Assembly (NCBI RefSeq): GCF_024169315.1
Contig: NZ_JALJWR010000001.1
Coordinates: forward strand, 393,501-457,500
From: Pseudomonas migulae
GTDB taxonomy: Bacteria; Pseudomonadota; Gammaproteobacteria; Pseudomonadales; Pseudomonadaceae
DNA length: 64,000 bases
Direction of reading: 5' to 3'
Program-made: the position numbers and the translations under genes
In this document: piece by piece, positions 17,588 to 24,432 of the stretch
Position numbering within the stretch: the stretch's first letter is position 1
Layout: the number at the start of each line of letters is the position of its first letter
Notes under the pieces: generated by a model
The model's input: only the letters and a program-made list of their open reading frames with translations
The model's database searches: none
Told to the model about the DNA's origin: nothing

Positions 17588-17659
17588 TCGAAGGGCTCGG
17601 GTCATGGTTACAGGATGCCACCCAGTCTGCACTGCTCTGGCAGCCAGTCAAACCCTGTG

Positions 17660-18280
17660 TCAGGCCCGGCGCGCCATCAACAGCACCGAAGCCGCCGCCG
17701 ACAACAACCCCGCGCAGCACCGGTTGAAAATCCGCTTGCCCCGGGGCTTGGCGAACCAGCGACGCATGTGCAGGCCCATGTAGGCGTAGGCACCGATGGC
17801 GATCCATTCCAGCATCAGGAACAACGCGCCGAGCACCGCGAATTGCGGCGTCACGGCCTGGCTCGGGTCGACGAACTGGGGTAGGAACGCGGTGAAGATC
17901 AGGATCGCTTTCGGATTGCCGGCGGCCACCAGAAACTCCTGTCGCGCCAGGGTCAGCATCCCCGCCGACGCGCCGGTCACGGCGCTCTCTGTCCCCGGAT
18001 CGGCGCGCCACAATTGCCACGCGAGGTAGAACAGGTACGCCGCGCCGACAATCTTGATCCCGTAGAACAACAGCTCCGAGGTTTGCAGCACCACCGCCAG
18101 CCCGGCCGACGCGAGGGCGATCATCCCGGCGAACGCCAGCAGCCGACCGATACCCGCCACACACGCGGTGCGATAGCCGTAGCGCGTCGAGTTGCTGACC
18201 GACAGCAGGTTGTTCGGGCCGGGGGCCATGTTCAGGGCGAAGCAGGCCGGGAGAAAGAGGGAGAGGGTGGCGAGGTCCAT
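17660..18280 (-). CDS. LysE/RhtB-family amino-acid exporter
   Basis: A 206-residue inner-membrane exporter. The N-terminal MDLATLSLFLPACFALNMAP-GPNNLL pattern is the LysE/RhtB signature; conserved NPKAILIFTAFLPQF follows the first half. Six hydrophobic segments are expected. Members remove excess amino acids such as homoserine, threonine or lysine, but the substrate cannot be assigned. ATG 18280 has GGAG eight bases upstream; the open frame extends to 18367 without further support. It is 72 bp upstream of the metal-tailed transporter on the same strand. Confidence 0.9.
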   Translation of the reverse strand: MDLATLSLFLPACFALNMAPGPNNLLSVSNSTRYGYRTACVAGIGRLLAFAGMIALASAGLAVVLQTSELLFYGIKIVGAAYLFYLAWQLWRADPGTESAVTGASAGMLTLARQEFLVAAGNPKAILIFTAFLPQFVDPSQAVTPQFAVLGALFLMLEWIAIGAYAYMGLHMRRWFAKPRGKRIFNRCCAGLLSAAASVLLMARRA

Positions 18281-18383
18281 GATCGGCTCCAGTAACGAGA
18301 GCGATATTTTTACCACAGGTGCCGTGCGGCTTGACCCGTACAGTCGTGAACCGCAGGCACCGTACAATCATGGGTGGCAGTGA

Positions 18384-18742
18384 TTATTCGATGGGATCGA
18401 GTCGATCCAGCGCCCGGTTCACCGCCAGCTCGCCGAGCATGATGACTTGGGCAATGCCCAACAGGGTGTTGCGACTCGGCCCGTCCACGTGGTCCGCCAG
18501 GCCATGGTCATGACATTGGCCGAGGCCAGCGATTCGCATGCATGGGCCAGCAGGGTTTCGGTGTCGAGCTCTGGGTTGACGGTGAACATCGTTGTGATGG
18601 TGCGCGGGGTGCCTTTGAGGTCGGAAGCCGGCGGGAAGTGAAAGTCGAGGGCTCGTTCGGCAGCCTCGTTGAGTTTTTTTGAATCGGGTTCGTACGGGGA
18701 GGCCGGATCGGTGTCTGGCGGGTTGGGCGTTACTTTGAACAT
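18384..18742 (-). pseudogene. DUF3077/DUF6124-type gene, copy 1, frameshifted
   Basis: Aligned to the intact copy at 19243-19602, this unit has the same start (MFKVTPNPPDTDPASPYEPD), ribosome site and terminal stop position, but one base is missing near 18500 (CCAGGCCATGG against CCAGGTCCATGG). The frame is lost after about residue 80 and reads on into unrelated residues. Apart from this deletion the two genes differ at only a few positions. Either a recent inactivation or a sequencing error in a single base would explain it. The leader upstream is also one base shorter in its leader ORF. Confidence 0.85.
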
Positions 18743-19094
18743 GGGTAGAACTCCTTGTACTGCAAAAGGAGCCATCACTCTCGCTACCAAACGAAGGGTG
18801 GTGGCCATACGCAGGTTGGTAGACCGGGTACAAGGAAACCGGCGCGCCCGAAGGCGCCCTGTGCATGACCACCATAAAGCCGAGACAAAAAAGCGCCTCA
18901 AATGGCGATGCCATACACCTTGTAGAACCCGGGCTACCAAACCCGATCGCTGTTCTTTTCAGCGACCGGAAAACGATAGAGCCCAGGCCCAAGGCGCACA
19001 AGCCGGCGGATTCTGGCGCACCCGTAGGCAACGGCGCAAGGTTATGTAGCTTTCAGGAAGTAAATCTGACTGCGCTTAAACAAGCGGGTTAAAC
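18743..19094 (-). ncRNA. Structured leader, copy 1 (cis-regulatory RNA candidate)
   Basis: About 350 nt conserved with copy 2 up to 19094. Elements, in plus coordinates: Shine-Dalgarno strand 18753-18760 (GTACAAGG in sense) pairs with 18828-18835; local anti-SD 18766-18771; hairpin 18930-18945 with sense CGGG-UUUGGUAG-CCCG; stem-loop 18947-18965; 16-nt strands 18858-18873 and 18800-18815 that pair with one A-C mismatch. A 60-nt stretch (about 18880-18930) is unrelated to copy 2. The pairings are read from sequence; a regulatory role is inferred. Confidence 0.6.
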
Positions 19095-19116
19095 AAAAAT
19101 ATTCCGCCACCCCATT

Positions 19117-19231
19117 GATCGTTCCCACGCTCTGCGTGGGAATGCAGCCCGGGACGCTCGGCGTCCCAAAAGCCGAACGCGGAACGCGGAACGTCCTTTG
19201 AGGCATTCCCACGCGGAGCGTGGGAATGATC
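19117..19231. repeat. Intergenic palindromic repeat (family B)
   Basis: The ends are inverted copies, ATCGTTCCCACGCTCTGCGT and its near-complement at 19203-19231 (27 of 29 positions). Inside are GGGACGCTCGGCGTCCC, a second small palindrome, and a GCGGAAC direct duplication. It separates the two gene-plus-leader units. Similar 'GTTCCCACGC' repeats are common between genes in P. fluorescens relatives, from memory. Confidence 0.7.
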
Positions 19232-19242
19232 CGGTATGGCGG

Positions 19243-19602
19243 CTATTCGATCGGATCGAGTCGATCCAGCGCCCGGTTCACCGCCAGCTCGCCGAGCATG
19301 ATGACTTGGGCAATGCCCAACAGGGTGTTGCGACTCGGCCCGTCCACGTGGTCCGCCAGGTCCATGGTCATGACATTGGCCGAGGCCAGCGATTCGCATG
19401 CATGGGCCAGCAGGGTTTCGGTGTCGAGCTCTGGGTTGACGGTGAACATCGTTGTGATCGTGCGCGGGGTGCCTTTGAGGTCGGAAGCCGGCGGGAAGTG
19501 AAAGTCGAGAGCTCGTTCGGCAGCCTCGTTGAGTTTTTTTGAATCGGGTTCGTACGGGGAGGCCGGATCGGTGTCTGGCGGATTGGGCGTTACTTTGAAC
19601 AT
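19243..19602 (-). CDS. DUF3077/DUF6124-family small protein
   Basis: A 119-residue acidic, helical protein with no signal peptide or membrane segment. The start MFKVTPNPP..SPYEPDSKKLNEAAERALD and the later TETLLAHACESLASANVMTMDLADHVDGPSRNTLLGIAQVIMLGELAVNRALD match the pattern I recall for DUF3077/DUF6124 proteins, which are numerous in fluorescent pseudomonads and uncharacterised. AAGGAG sits eight bases upstream of ATG 19602. It is the intact member of a tandem pair and has a long leader in which that ribosome site can be paired in two ways, so its translation is probably regulated. Confidence 0.85.
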   Translation of the reverse strand: MFKVTPNPPDTDPASPYEPDSKKLNEAAERALDFHFPPASDLKGTPRTITTMFTVNPELDTETLLAHACESLASANVMTMDLADHVDGPSRNTLLGIAQVIMLGELAVNRALDRLDPIE

Positions 19603-19955
19603 AGGTACAACTCCTTACGTCATTAAAGGAGCCATCACTCTCGCTACCAAACGAAGGGTGGCGGCCATGCACAGGTTGGTAGACCGGGACGTAAGAAGAC
19701 CGGCGCGCCCGAAGACGCCCTGTGCATGACCACCATAATGCAGTTCGAACAAACGCTGCGAATCATGATGCTTAGCACCTTACGATCACCCGGGGCTACC
19801 AAACCCCATCGCTGTTTTTCAGCGACCGGAAGACGATAGAGCCCAGGTCCAAGGCGCACAAGCCGGCGGATTCTGGCGCACCCGTAGGCAACGGCGCAAG
19901 GTGATGTAGCTTTCAGGAAGTAAATCTGACCGCACTTAAACAAGCGGGTTAAACA
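19603..19955 (-). ncRNA. Structured leader, copy 2 (cis-regulatory RNA candidate)
   Basis: Conserved with copy 1 up to 19955. In plus coordinates: the SD strand 19614-19620 (sense ACGTAAG) pairs with 19689-19695 (sense CTTACGT), both changed relative to copy 1. Hairpin 19792-19807 reads GGGG-UUUGGUAG-CCCC in sense. The 16-nt strands 19719-19734 and 19660-19675 pair fully with two G-U. CUACCAA (19676-19682) can pair with UUUGGUAG on either side. A UUCG-capped hairpin lies at 19704-19718. The region 19603-19981 contains no other gene. Confidence 0.62.
19644..19766 (-). CDS. Putative 40-aa leader peptide
   Basis: ATG 19766 (MIRSVCSNC) has AAGGTG about ten bases upstream; the ORF runs MVVMHRASSGAPV and ends PTCAWPPPFVW with its TAG inside the UUUGGUAG loop near the SD. 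In copy 1 the segments HRA(P/S)SGAPV and GLPTC(V/A)WPPPFVW-stop are preserved mostly by synonymous changes, but a one-base difference between them breaks the frame. It may be a regulatory leader ORF; coding is not proven. Confidence 0.35.
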   Translation of the reverse strand: MIRSVCSNCIMVVMHRASSGAPVFLRPGLPTCAWPPPFVW

Positions 19956-19981
19956 GCCAGATTCGAACGTATACAGATCGA

Positions 19982-20878
19982 TTACTTCGCAAACTTCTTC
20001 GCACCCGCCACACAAAGAATCACCGCCACAGTGACCCCCAGCATGCCAATGCTGACCTGCTCATGCAGCAACGTCGCCGCCAGCGCCAAGCCAAAAAACG
20101 GCTGCAGCAATTGCAGTTGCCCCACAGCCGCAATCCCGCCCTGCGCCAGCCCGCGATACCAGAACACAAACCCGATCAACATACTGAACAGCGACACATA
20201 CCCCAGGCTGAACCACGCTGGCGCACTGATCCCCGAGAACGAAACGGGCGTGAGCCCCCAGGTCAACAACGCCATCACCGGCAGCGACAACACCAGTGCC
20301 CAGGAAATCACCTGCCAGCCGCCGAGTGTCCGGGACAGCTTCGCCCCTTCGGCATAACCGAGGCCGCAGGCCAGGATCGCTGCCAGCATCAATAGGTCAC
20401 CTTCAGGTGAGGCAGTCAGGCCTTGGGAGACGGCAAATCCCACCACCAGCAGACTGCCCAGCACCGAGAAAAACCAGAATACCGGGCGAGGCCGTTCGCC
20501 GCCGCGCAGCACACCGAACACGGCGGTCGCGAGCGGCAGCAAACCCACGAAGACGATCGAGTGCGCCGAGGTCACGTATTGCAGGGCCAGCGCCGTCAGC
20601 AACGGAAACCCGACCACCACGCCCATCGCCACGATGACCAGCGGCAGCAACTGGCTGCGCGCCGGGCGTTTTTCCTTGAACAGCCACAGCAGGCACAGCG
20701 CAAGCACGCCGGCGATGGTGGCCCGGGCGACGGTCAGGAACACCGGTTCGAACTCCAGCACCGCGACCCGCGTGGCGGGCAGCGAGCCGCTGAAGATCAC
20801 CACGCCGATCAGCCCGTTGAGCCAGCCGCTGGTGGTGTTTTCCCGAGTCTGGGTGTTCAGATTCGATACGCGTTCCAT
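19982..20878 (-). CDS. DMT (EamA) family transporter
   Basis: A 298-residue inner-membrane protein with two EamA repeats and about ten hydrophobic segments; GGIAAVGQLQLLQPFFGLALA is the usual motif of the second repeat. ATG 20878 is chosen; a GTG at 20887 is also in frame. It is divergent from a MocR-type regulator with about 100 bp between, a common arrangement in which the regulator controls an amino-acid or cofactor exporter. The substrate is unknown. Confidence 0.88.
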   Translation of the reverse strand: MERVSNLNTQTRENTTSGWLNGLIGVVIFSGSLPATRVAVLEFEPVFLTVARATIAGVLALCLLWLFKEKRPARSQLLPLVIVAMGVVVGFPLLTALALQYVTSAHSIVFVGLLPLATAVFGVLRGGERPRPVFWFFSVLGSLLVVGFAVSQGLTASPEGDLLMLAAILACGLGYAEGAKLSRTLGGWQVISWALVLSLPVMALLTWGLTPVSFSGISAPAWFSLGYVSLFSMLIGFVFWYRGLAQGGIAAVGQLQLLQPFFGLALAATLLHEQVSIGMLGVTVAVILCVAGAKKFAK

Positions 20879-20946
20879 TGAGGTCACACTCGACAGAGGG
20901 TTAAAGCGGCGGGTTGCCTTGAACGCATCGTATGGCCGACTATTAA

Positions 20947-20964
20947 GACAATCAAAGAATTGTC
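20947..20964. promoter_or_regulatory. Dyad between the DMT transporter and MocR gene
   Basis: GACAAT-CAAAGA-ATTGTC is a perfect 6-6-6 inverted repeat ending 16 bp before the MocR start. Its place in the divergent intergenic region suggests an operator for the regulator. Confidence 0.4.
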
Positions 20965-20980
20965 ATGGATACATCGCCCT

Positions 20981-22312
20981 ATGCCTCGCTTGCGCTACAA
21001 GTCGCTGGTCGACACCTTTGCCGCCGACATCCGTTCCGGACAGTTGCCGCCCGGTACGCGCCTGCCAACCCATCGTCAGCTCGCCGCTGCGCACGGGTTG
21101 GCGCTGGTCACCGCCAGCCGCGTGTACGCGGAGCTTGAGGCGATGGGCCTGGTCAGTGGCGAAACGGGGCGGGGCACGTTCGTCAGGGAGACGTCGCTTC
21201 CGCCCGGTCAGGGCGTCAGCCAGCATGTGGTCGCCGTGGGCATGGCCGATCTCAACTTCAACTACCCGTCATTGCCCGGTCAGGCCGATCTGTTGCGCAC
21301 CGCGTTGCGCCAGCTCGCGTTATCCGGTGACCTCGAGTCCCATCTGCGCTATCAGCCCCATGCCGGGCGCCTGCATGAGCGGGCATCGATCGCGAACCAT
21401 CTGGCGTCACGCGGGTTGAGCGTCCAGGCCGAACAGGTGTTGATCGTCAGCGGTGCCCAGCATGGATTGGCGGTGACGATGATGGCGTTGCTCAAACCGG
21501 GAGACGTGATCGCGGCGGATGCGTTGACCTACACCGGTTTCAAGGTGCTGGCCGAATCGCTGCACCTGGAAATCGTGCCCATTCCCGCCACGGACACCGG
21601 GCCTGATCTGCAGGCGTTGGAAGCGCTTTGCCGGCGCAGGTCGGTGCGGGCCGTCTACACCATGCCGACGCTGCACAACCCGCTGGGCTGGGTGATGGAT
21701 GCGCACTGGCGCAACCAGTTGGTGTCGATTGCGCGTCAGCATGACCTGTTGATCATCGAAGACGCCGCCTACGCCTTCCTGGTTGAAGACGCGCCGGCAC
21801 CGCTGGCCGAATTGGCGCCGGAACGGACCGTCTACGTGTCCGGGTTCTCCAAGAATGTCGCCACCGGACTGCGTGTCGGCTTCATCGCTGCGCCGGTCGA
21901 GAAAGTGCCGGCGTTGGAGCGTGCAATCCGGGCCACCACCTGGAACACCCCCGGCGTGATGACCGCGATTGCCTGCGCCTGGATTGACGATGGAACCGTG
22001 AGCCAACTGGAAGCGCAAAAGCGCGCGGACGCCCAGGCCCGCCAAGCCATGGCCGCCGATCTGCTGAAAGGGCTGCGCTGCATCACTCATCCGGCTTCGT
22101 ACTTTCTCTGGTTACCGTTGACGGAAGACGCCAGGGCGGACCAGATCGCGGTCGAGTTGATGCACGAGCAAGTCGCCGTCTCCACCGCCGAACCTTTTGC
22201 GACCTCTGTCCACGTACCGCATGCGATCCGGTTGGCGCTGGGGTCGGTGGACATGGATTCGCTGCGACAGGCGTTGATCAAAGTGAAGCGGGTGGTCGGC
22301 GCGTATTCCTGA
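20981..22312 (+). CDS. MocR-type GntR/aminotransferase-fold regulator
   Basis: A 443-residue fusion. Residues about 1-75 form a GntR winged helix (RYKSLVDTFAADIRSGQLPPG, then PTHRQLAAAHGLALVTASRVYAEL). The rest is an aspartate-aminotransferase-fold domain binding pyridoxal phosphate, with the Schiff-base lysine in YVSGFSKNVATGLRVG and NPLGW, IIEDAAYAF as cofactor contacts. MocR proteins sense amino acids, GABA or PLP. Start set at ATG 20981, the first Met of the GntR domain, although no strong ribosome site is visible. It is divergent from, and probably regulates, the DMT transporter. Confidence 0.9.
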   Translation: MPRLRYKSLVDTFAADIRSGQLPPGTRLPTHRQLAAAHGLALVTASRVYAELEAMGLVSGETGRGTFVRETSLPPGQGVSQHVVAVGMADLNFNYPSLPGQADLLRTALRQLALSGDLESHLRYQPHAGRLHERASIANHLASRGLSVQAEQVLIVSGAQHGLAVTMMALLKPGDVIAADALTYTGFKVLAESLHLEIVPIPATDTGPDLQALEALCRRRSVRAVYTMPTLHNPLGWVMDAHWRNQLVSIARQHDLLIIEDAAYAFLVEDAPAPLAELAPERTVYVSGFSKNVATGLRVGFIAAPVEKVPALERAIRATTWNTPGVMTAIACAWIDDGTVSQLEAQKRADAQARQAMAADLLKGLRCITHPASYFLWLPLTEDARADQIAVELMHEQVAVSTAEPFATSVHVPHAIRLALGSVDMDSLRQALIKVKRVVGAYS

Positions 22313-22326
22313 GGTAACCACGACCT

Positions 22327-22430
22327 CCTGTGGGAGCGAGCTTGCTCGCGATGAACGTTAACGATAACGCGAACTTCCTGATTAATCGCGTCGTCCTCGG
22401 GTTCATCGCGGGCAAGCCCGCTCCCACAAG
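22327..22430. repeat. REP pair (inverted)
   Basis: Units 22327-22354 (CCTGTGGGAGCGAGCTTGCT) and 22401-22430 are inverted relative to each other, one of the GAGCTTGCTCGCG type and the other of the GGGCAAGCCCGC type. Confidence 0.8.
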
Positions 22431-22445
22431 GGGAGGTGTTTAACC

Positions 22446-22470
22446 CTACCCGTCAGTGGGTAGTTTTCTT
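22446..22470 (+). terminator. Possible rho-independent terminator after MocR gene
   Basis: CTACCC-GTCAGT-GGGTAG followed by TTTTCTT. The stem is short (6 bp), and it lies beyond the REP pair. Confidence 0.4.
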
Positions 22471-22535
22471 CAATACGGGCGCCGGGCCACTCTTTACCTT
22501 GAGTGCTGGTTCAACTGAAGTGAAGAAGGTACGCA

Positions 22536-23123
22536 ATGAGTCTGATTATTTCGATGGCGGCGTTTGCGCTGGTGGCGTCGATCACGCCGGGGCCGGTGAA
22601 TATTGTGGCGTTGAGTTCCGGCGCGCAGTTCGGTTTCCGCGCCAGTCAGCGGCACGTGGCCGGTGCGACGCTGGGTTTTGTGTTGTTGCTGGTGTTGATG
22701 GGGTTAGGGCTGCACGAGGTATTGCAGCTATGGCCAGCACTGACGCGGGTGGTGCAACTGGCCGGCGTGGCGTTTTTGTTGTTCATGGCCTGGAAACTGG
22801 CGGCGGACAACGGTGAGCTGGATTCGAAGGATTCAGCACGGGCACCGTCGATGCTGTACGGCGCGGTGATGCAATGGCTCAACCCGAAGGCTTGGTTGGC
22901 TTGTGTGGCGGGCATGGGGGCGTTTGTTGCCGATGGCGAGGCACGGCTGGTCTGGCAGTTTGCTGCGGTGTATCTGGTGATCTGCTACCTGTCCGTTGGT
23001 TGCTGGGCTTACGCCGGGACCTTTTTGCGCGGTTACTTGAACAACCCGGCGGGGATGCGGTTGTTCAACCGGAGCATGGCGGCGTTGCTGGCGATGAGTG
23101 CGGTGTATCTGCTACTGCCTTAG
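22536..23123 (+). CDS. LysE/RhtB-family exporter
   Basis: A 195-residue inner-membrane protein with the LysE start ISMAAFALVASITPGPVNIVAL and the mid-protein motif AVMQWLNPKAWLACVAGMGAF. Six hydrophobic segments are expected. ATG 22536 has GAAGAAGG about eight bases upstream. It converges with an AraC regulator, which may respond to an amino acid it exports. It is more diverged from the LysE protein at 17660 than a recent duplicate would be. The substrate is unknown. Confidence 0.88.
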   Translation: MSLIISMAAFALVASITPGPVNIVALSSGAQFGFRASQRHVAGATLGFVLLLVLMGLGLHEVLQLWPALTRVVQLAGVAFLLFMAWKLAADNGELDSKDSARAPSMLYGAVMQWLNPKAWLACVAGMGAFVADGEARLVWQFAAVYLVICYLSVGCWAYAGTFLRGYLNNPAGMRLFNRSMAALLAMSAVYLLLP

Positions 23124-23141
23124 CGGGATGCTGACCGGCTT

Positions 23142-23279
23142 TTGTGGCGAGGGGATTTAGCGAAACGTCGCACCGCCCCGTTGGGCTGCGAAGCGGCCCC
23201 AGCATTCTCTCTGGGAAACCTCGCATTCAGGTTTTGCGACGGCTTCGCCGCCGAACGGGGATAAATCCCCTCGCCACAA
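23142..23279. repeat. Long intergenic repeat, family A, copy 2
   Basis: Bounded by TTGTGGCGAGGGGATTTAGC and GGGGATAAATCCCCTCGCCA, in the opposite orientation to copy 1 at 2556. It fills most of the space between two convergent genes. Confidence 0.78.
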
Positions 23280-23348
23280 ATGTTCCCTCTTACCACAGAG
23301 GCGCGCTGGCCACAGTGGCTTGTTAGCCGCAGGAAATGTGTGTTGGCC

Positions 23349-24182
23349 TCAACCGCGATACTGTCCCGGCGTAGCCGCCAGATGCTGTTTGAACGCCCGC
23401 TGAAAATGCGCCTGATCGGCAAACCCTGCTTCCAACGCCACGTCGGCGATCAGCTGGCCGCTGCGCAGCCGATCCTGGGCGAACTGGATGCGCCGGTTGA
23501 CCAGGAAGGCGTGGGGCGTCATGCCGTAATGCTGTTTGAAGGCGCGGATCAGGTACGACGGTGACAGTTGCGCGGCTTCGCAAATGTCTTCGAGCTTGAG
23601 CAGTTGCGTGCAGTGGTCACGGATGTAATCCGCCGCACGCTCCAGTTTGAAATTGGGCTCGCGCAGCGGTTGATCGCCGGGGTTGAGGCGTTGCTGCACG
23701 TCGGTGAAAAACTCGACCGCGGCGCTGTGCTTGCTCAGCACATCGTGCTCCGTGTCGACCAACACCTCATACAACGCCTTCAGGCCGGCAAACAGGCTGG
23801 CGTCATCGGTATGGGTAACGGAAAACCGCCGAAACGCCAGGTCGCTGCTGAACCCGAGCTGATGCTGCAAATCGGTGAGCCACGGCGTATCGACGTACAA
23901 CATCAGGTACGACCACGGCTGGTCATCGATCGGGTTGCAGGCGTGGACATCGCCGGGATTCATCAGCACCACCGTGCCGGCGCTGACCTCACACTCCGAT
24001 TGTTCATGGACATAGGTACTGCGACCGGCGGTAATCGCACCGATGGAAAAATGCTCGTGTGCGTGCCGGGTGTAACAGACCTCACGCCCGTCGGCGATGG
24101 AACGGGCTTCGATGAAGGGCAGGGCGTCGTCGCGCCAGAAGCGCGGGGCCTTGTCAGCGTCTTTGGCAACGGTAGGCTTCAT
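23349..24182 (-). CDS. AraC-family regulator with cupin-like sensor domain
   Basis: A 277-residue activator. The N-terminal half (about 25-150) is a cupin-type AraC_binding domain with HAHEHFSIGAITAG. The C-terminal 100 residues hold two helix-turn-helix motifs (KLEDICEAAQLSPSYLIRAFKQHYGMTPHAFL and ADVALEAGFADQAHFQRAFKQHLAATPGQY). Proteins of this type often neighbour LysE exporters, and one lies convergent at 22536, so amino-acid-induced export is the likely context. The effector is unknown. Confidence 0.9.
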   Translation of the reverse strand: MKPTVAKDADKAPRFWRDDALPFIEARSIADGREVCYTRHAHEHFSIGAITAGRSTYVHEQSECEVSAGTVVLMNPGDVHACNPIDDQPWSYLMLYVDTPWLTDLQHQLGFSSDLAFRRFSVTHTDDASLFAGLKALYEVLVDTEHDVLSKHSAAVEFFTDVQQRLNPGDQPLREPNFKLERAADYIRDHCTQLLKLEDICEAAQLSPSYLIRAFKQHYGMTPHAFLVNRRIQFAQDRLRSGQLIADVALEAGFADQAHFQRAFKQHLAATPGQYRG

Positions 24183-24217
24183 CGTTGGTGTCCTCGGCAG
24201 GTCAGCGTCAGAGTGTA

Positions 24218-24366
24218 TTAGCTCTTGCCGTCAAAGGCTCGTTGCAACGTCGCGATGTCGTTTTTTCCATCTTGACCGTAGACCTCCTGACCGGCCTTGC
24301 CATAGTGGGTGATGGCAGTGATTTTTGAATGGTCGAAGATGCCGCCGTAGTACTTCGCGGCCTTTC
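24218..24366 (-). pseudogene. Remnant of a VOC/PhnB-like gene
   Basis: Read from the TAA at 24218-24220, an open stretch encodes AAKYYGGIFDHSKITAITHY, GKAGQEVYG, then KNDIATLQRAFDGKS before the stop; an in-frame stop lies just upstream at about 24367. The first part matches the N-terminal strand-helix of PhnB/3-demethylubiquinone-like VOC proteins and the last part their C-terminus, so the true start and the middle of the gene are gone. It lies between the AraC regulator and the FecA-type receptor. Confidence 0.6.
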
Positions 24367-24432
24367 ATGCTGAGCTTTCAGCGTAGCCAGCCTGCCGTCG
24401 TCCGGGAGTACCGTAGATCGACAAATCGTCGG

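Noticed and set aside
18384..19031. 215-codon frame running through leader and gene of copy 1
   Set aside because: It is the wrong frame of the frameshifted gene joined to the leader ORF; the gene frame itself starts at 18742.
19243..19602. Toxin-antitoxin pair made of the tandem small genes
   Set aside because: The two are homologous copies of one gene, one broken, each with its own leader; they do not form a two-component toxin-antitoxin unit.
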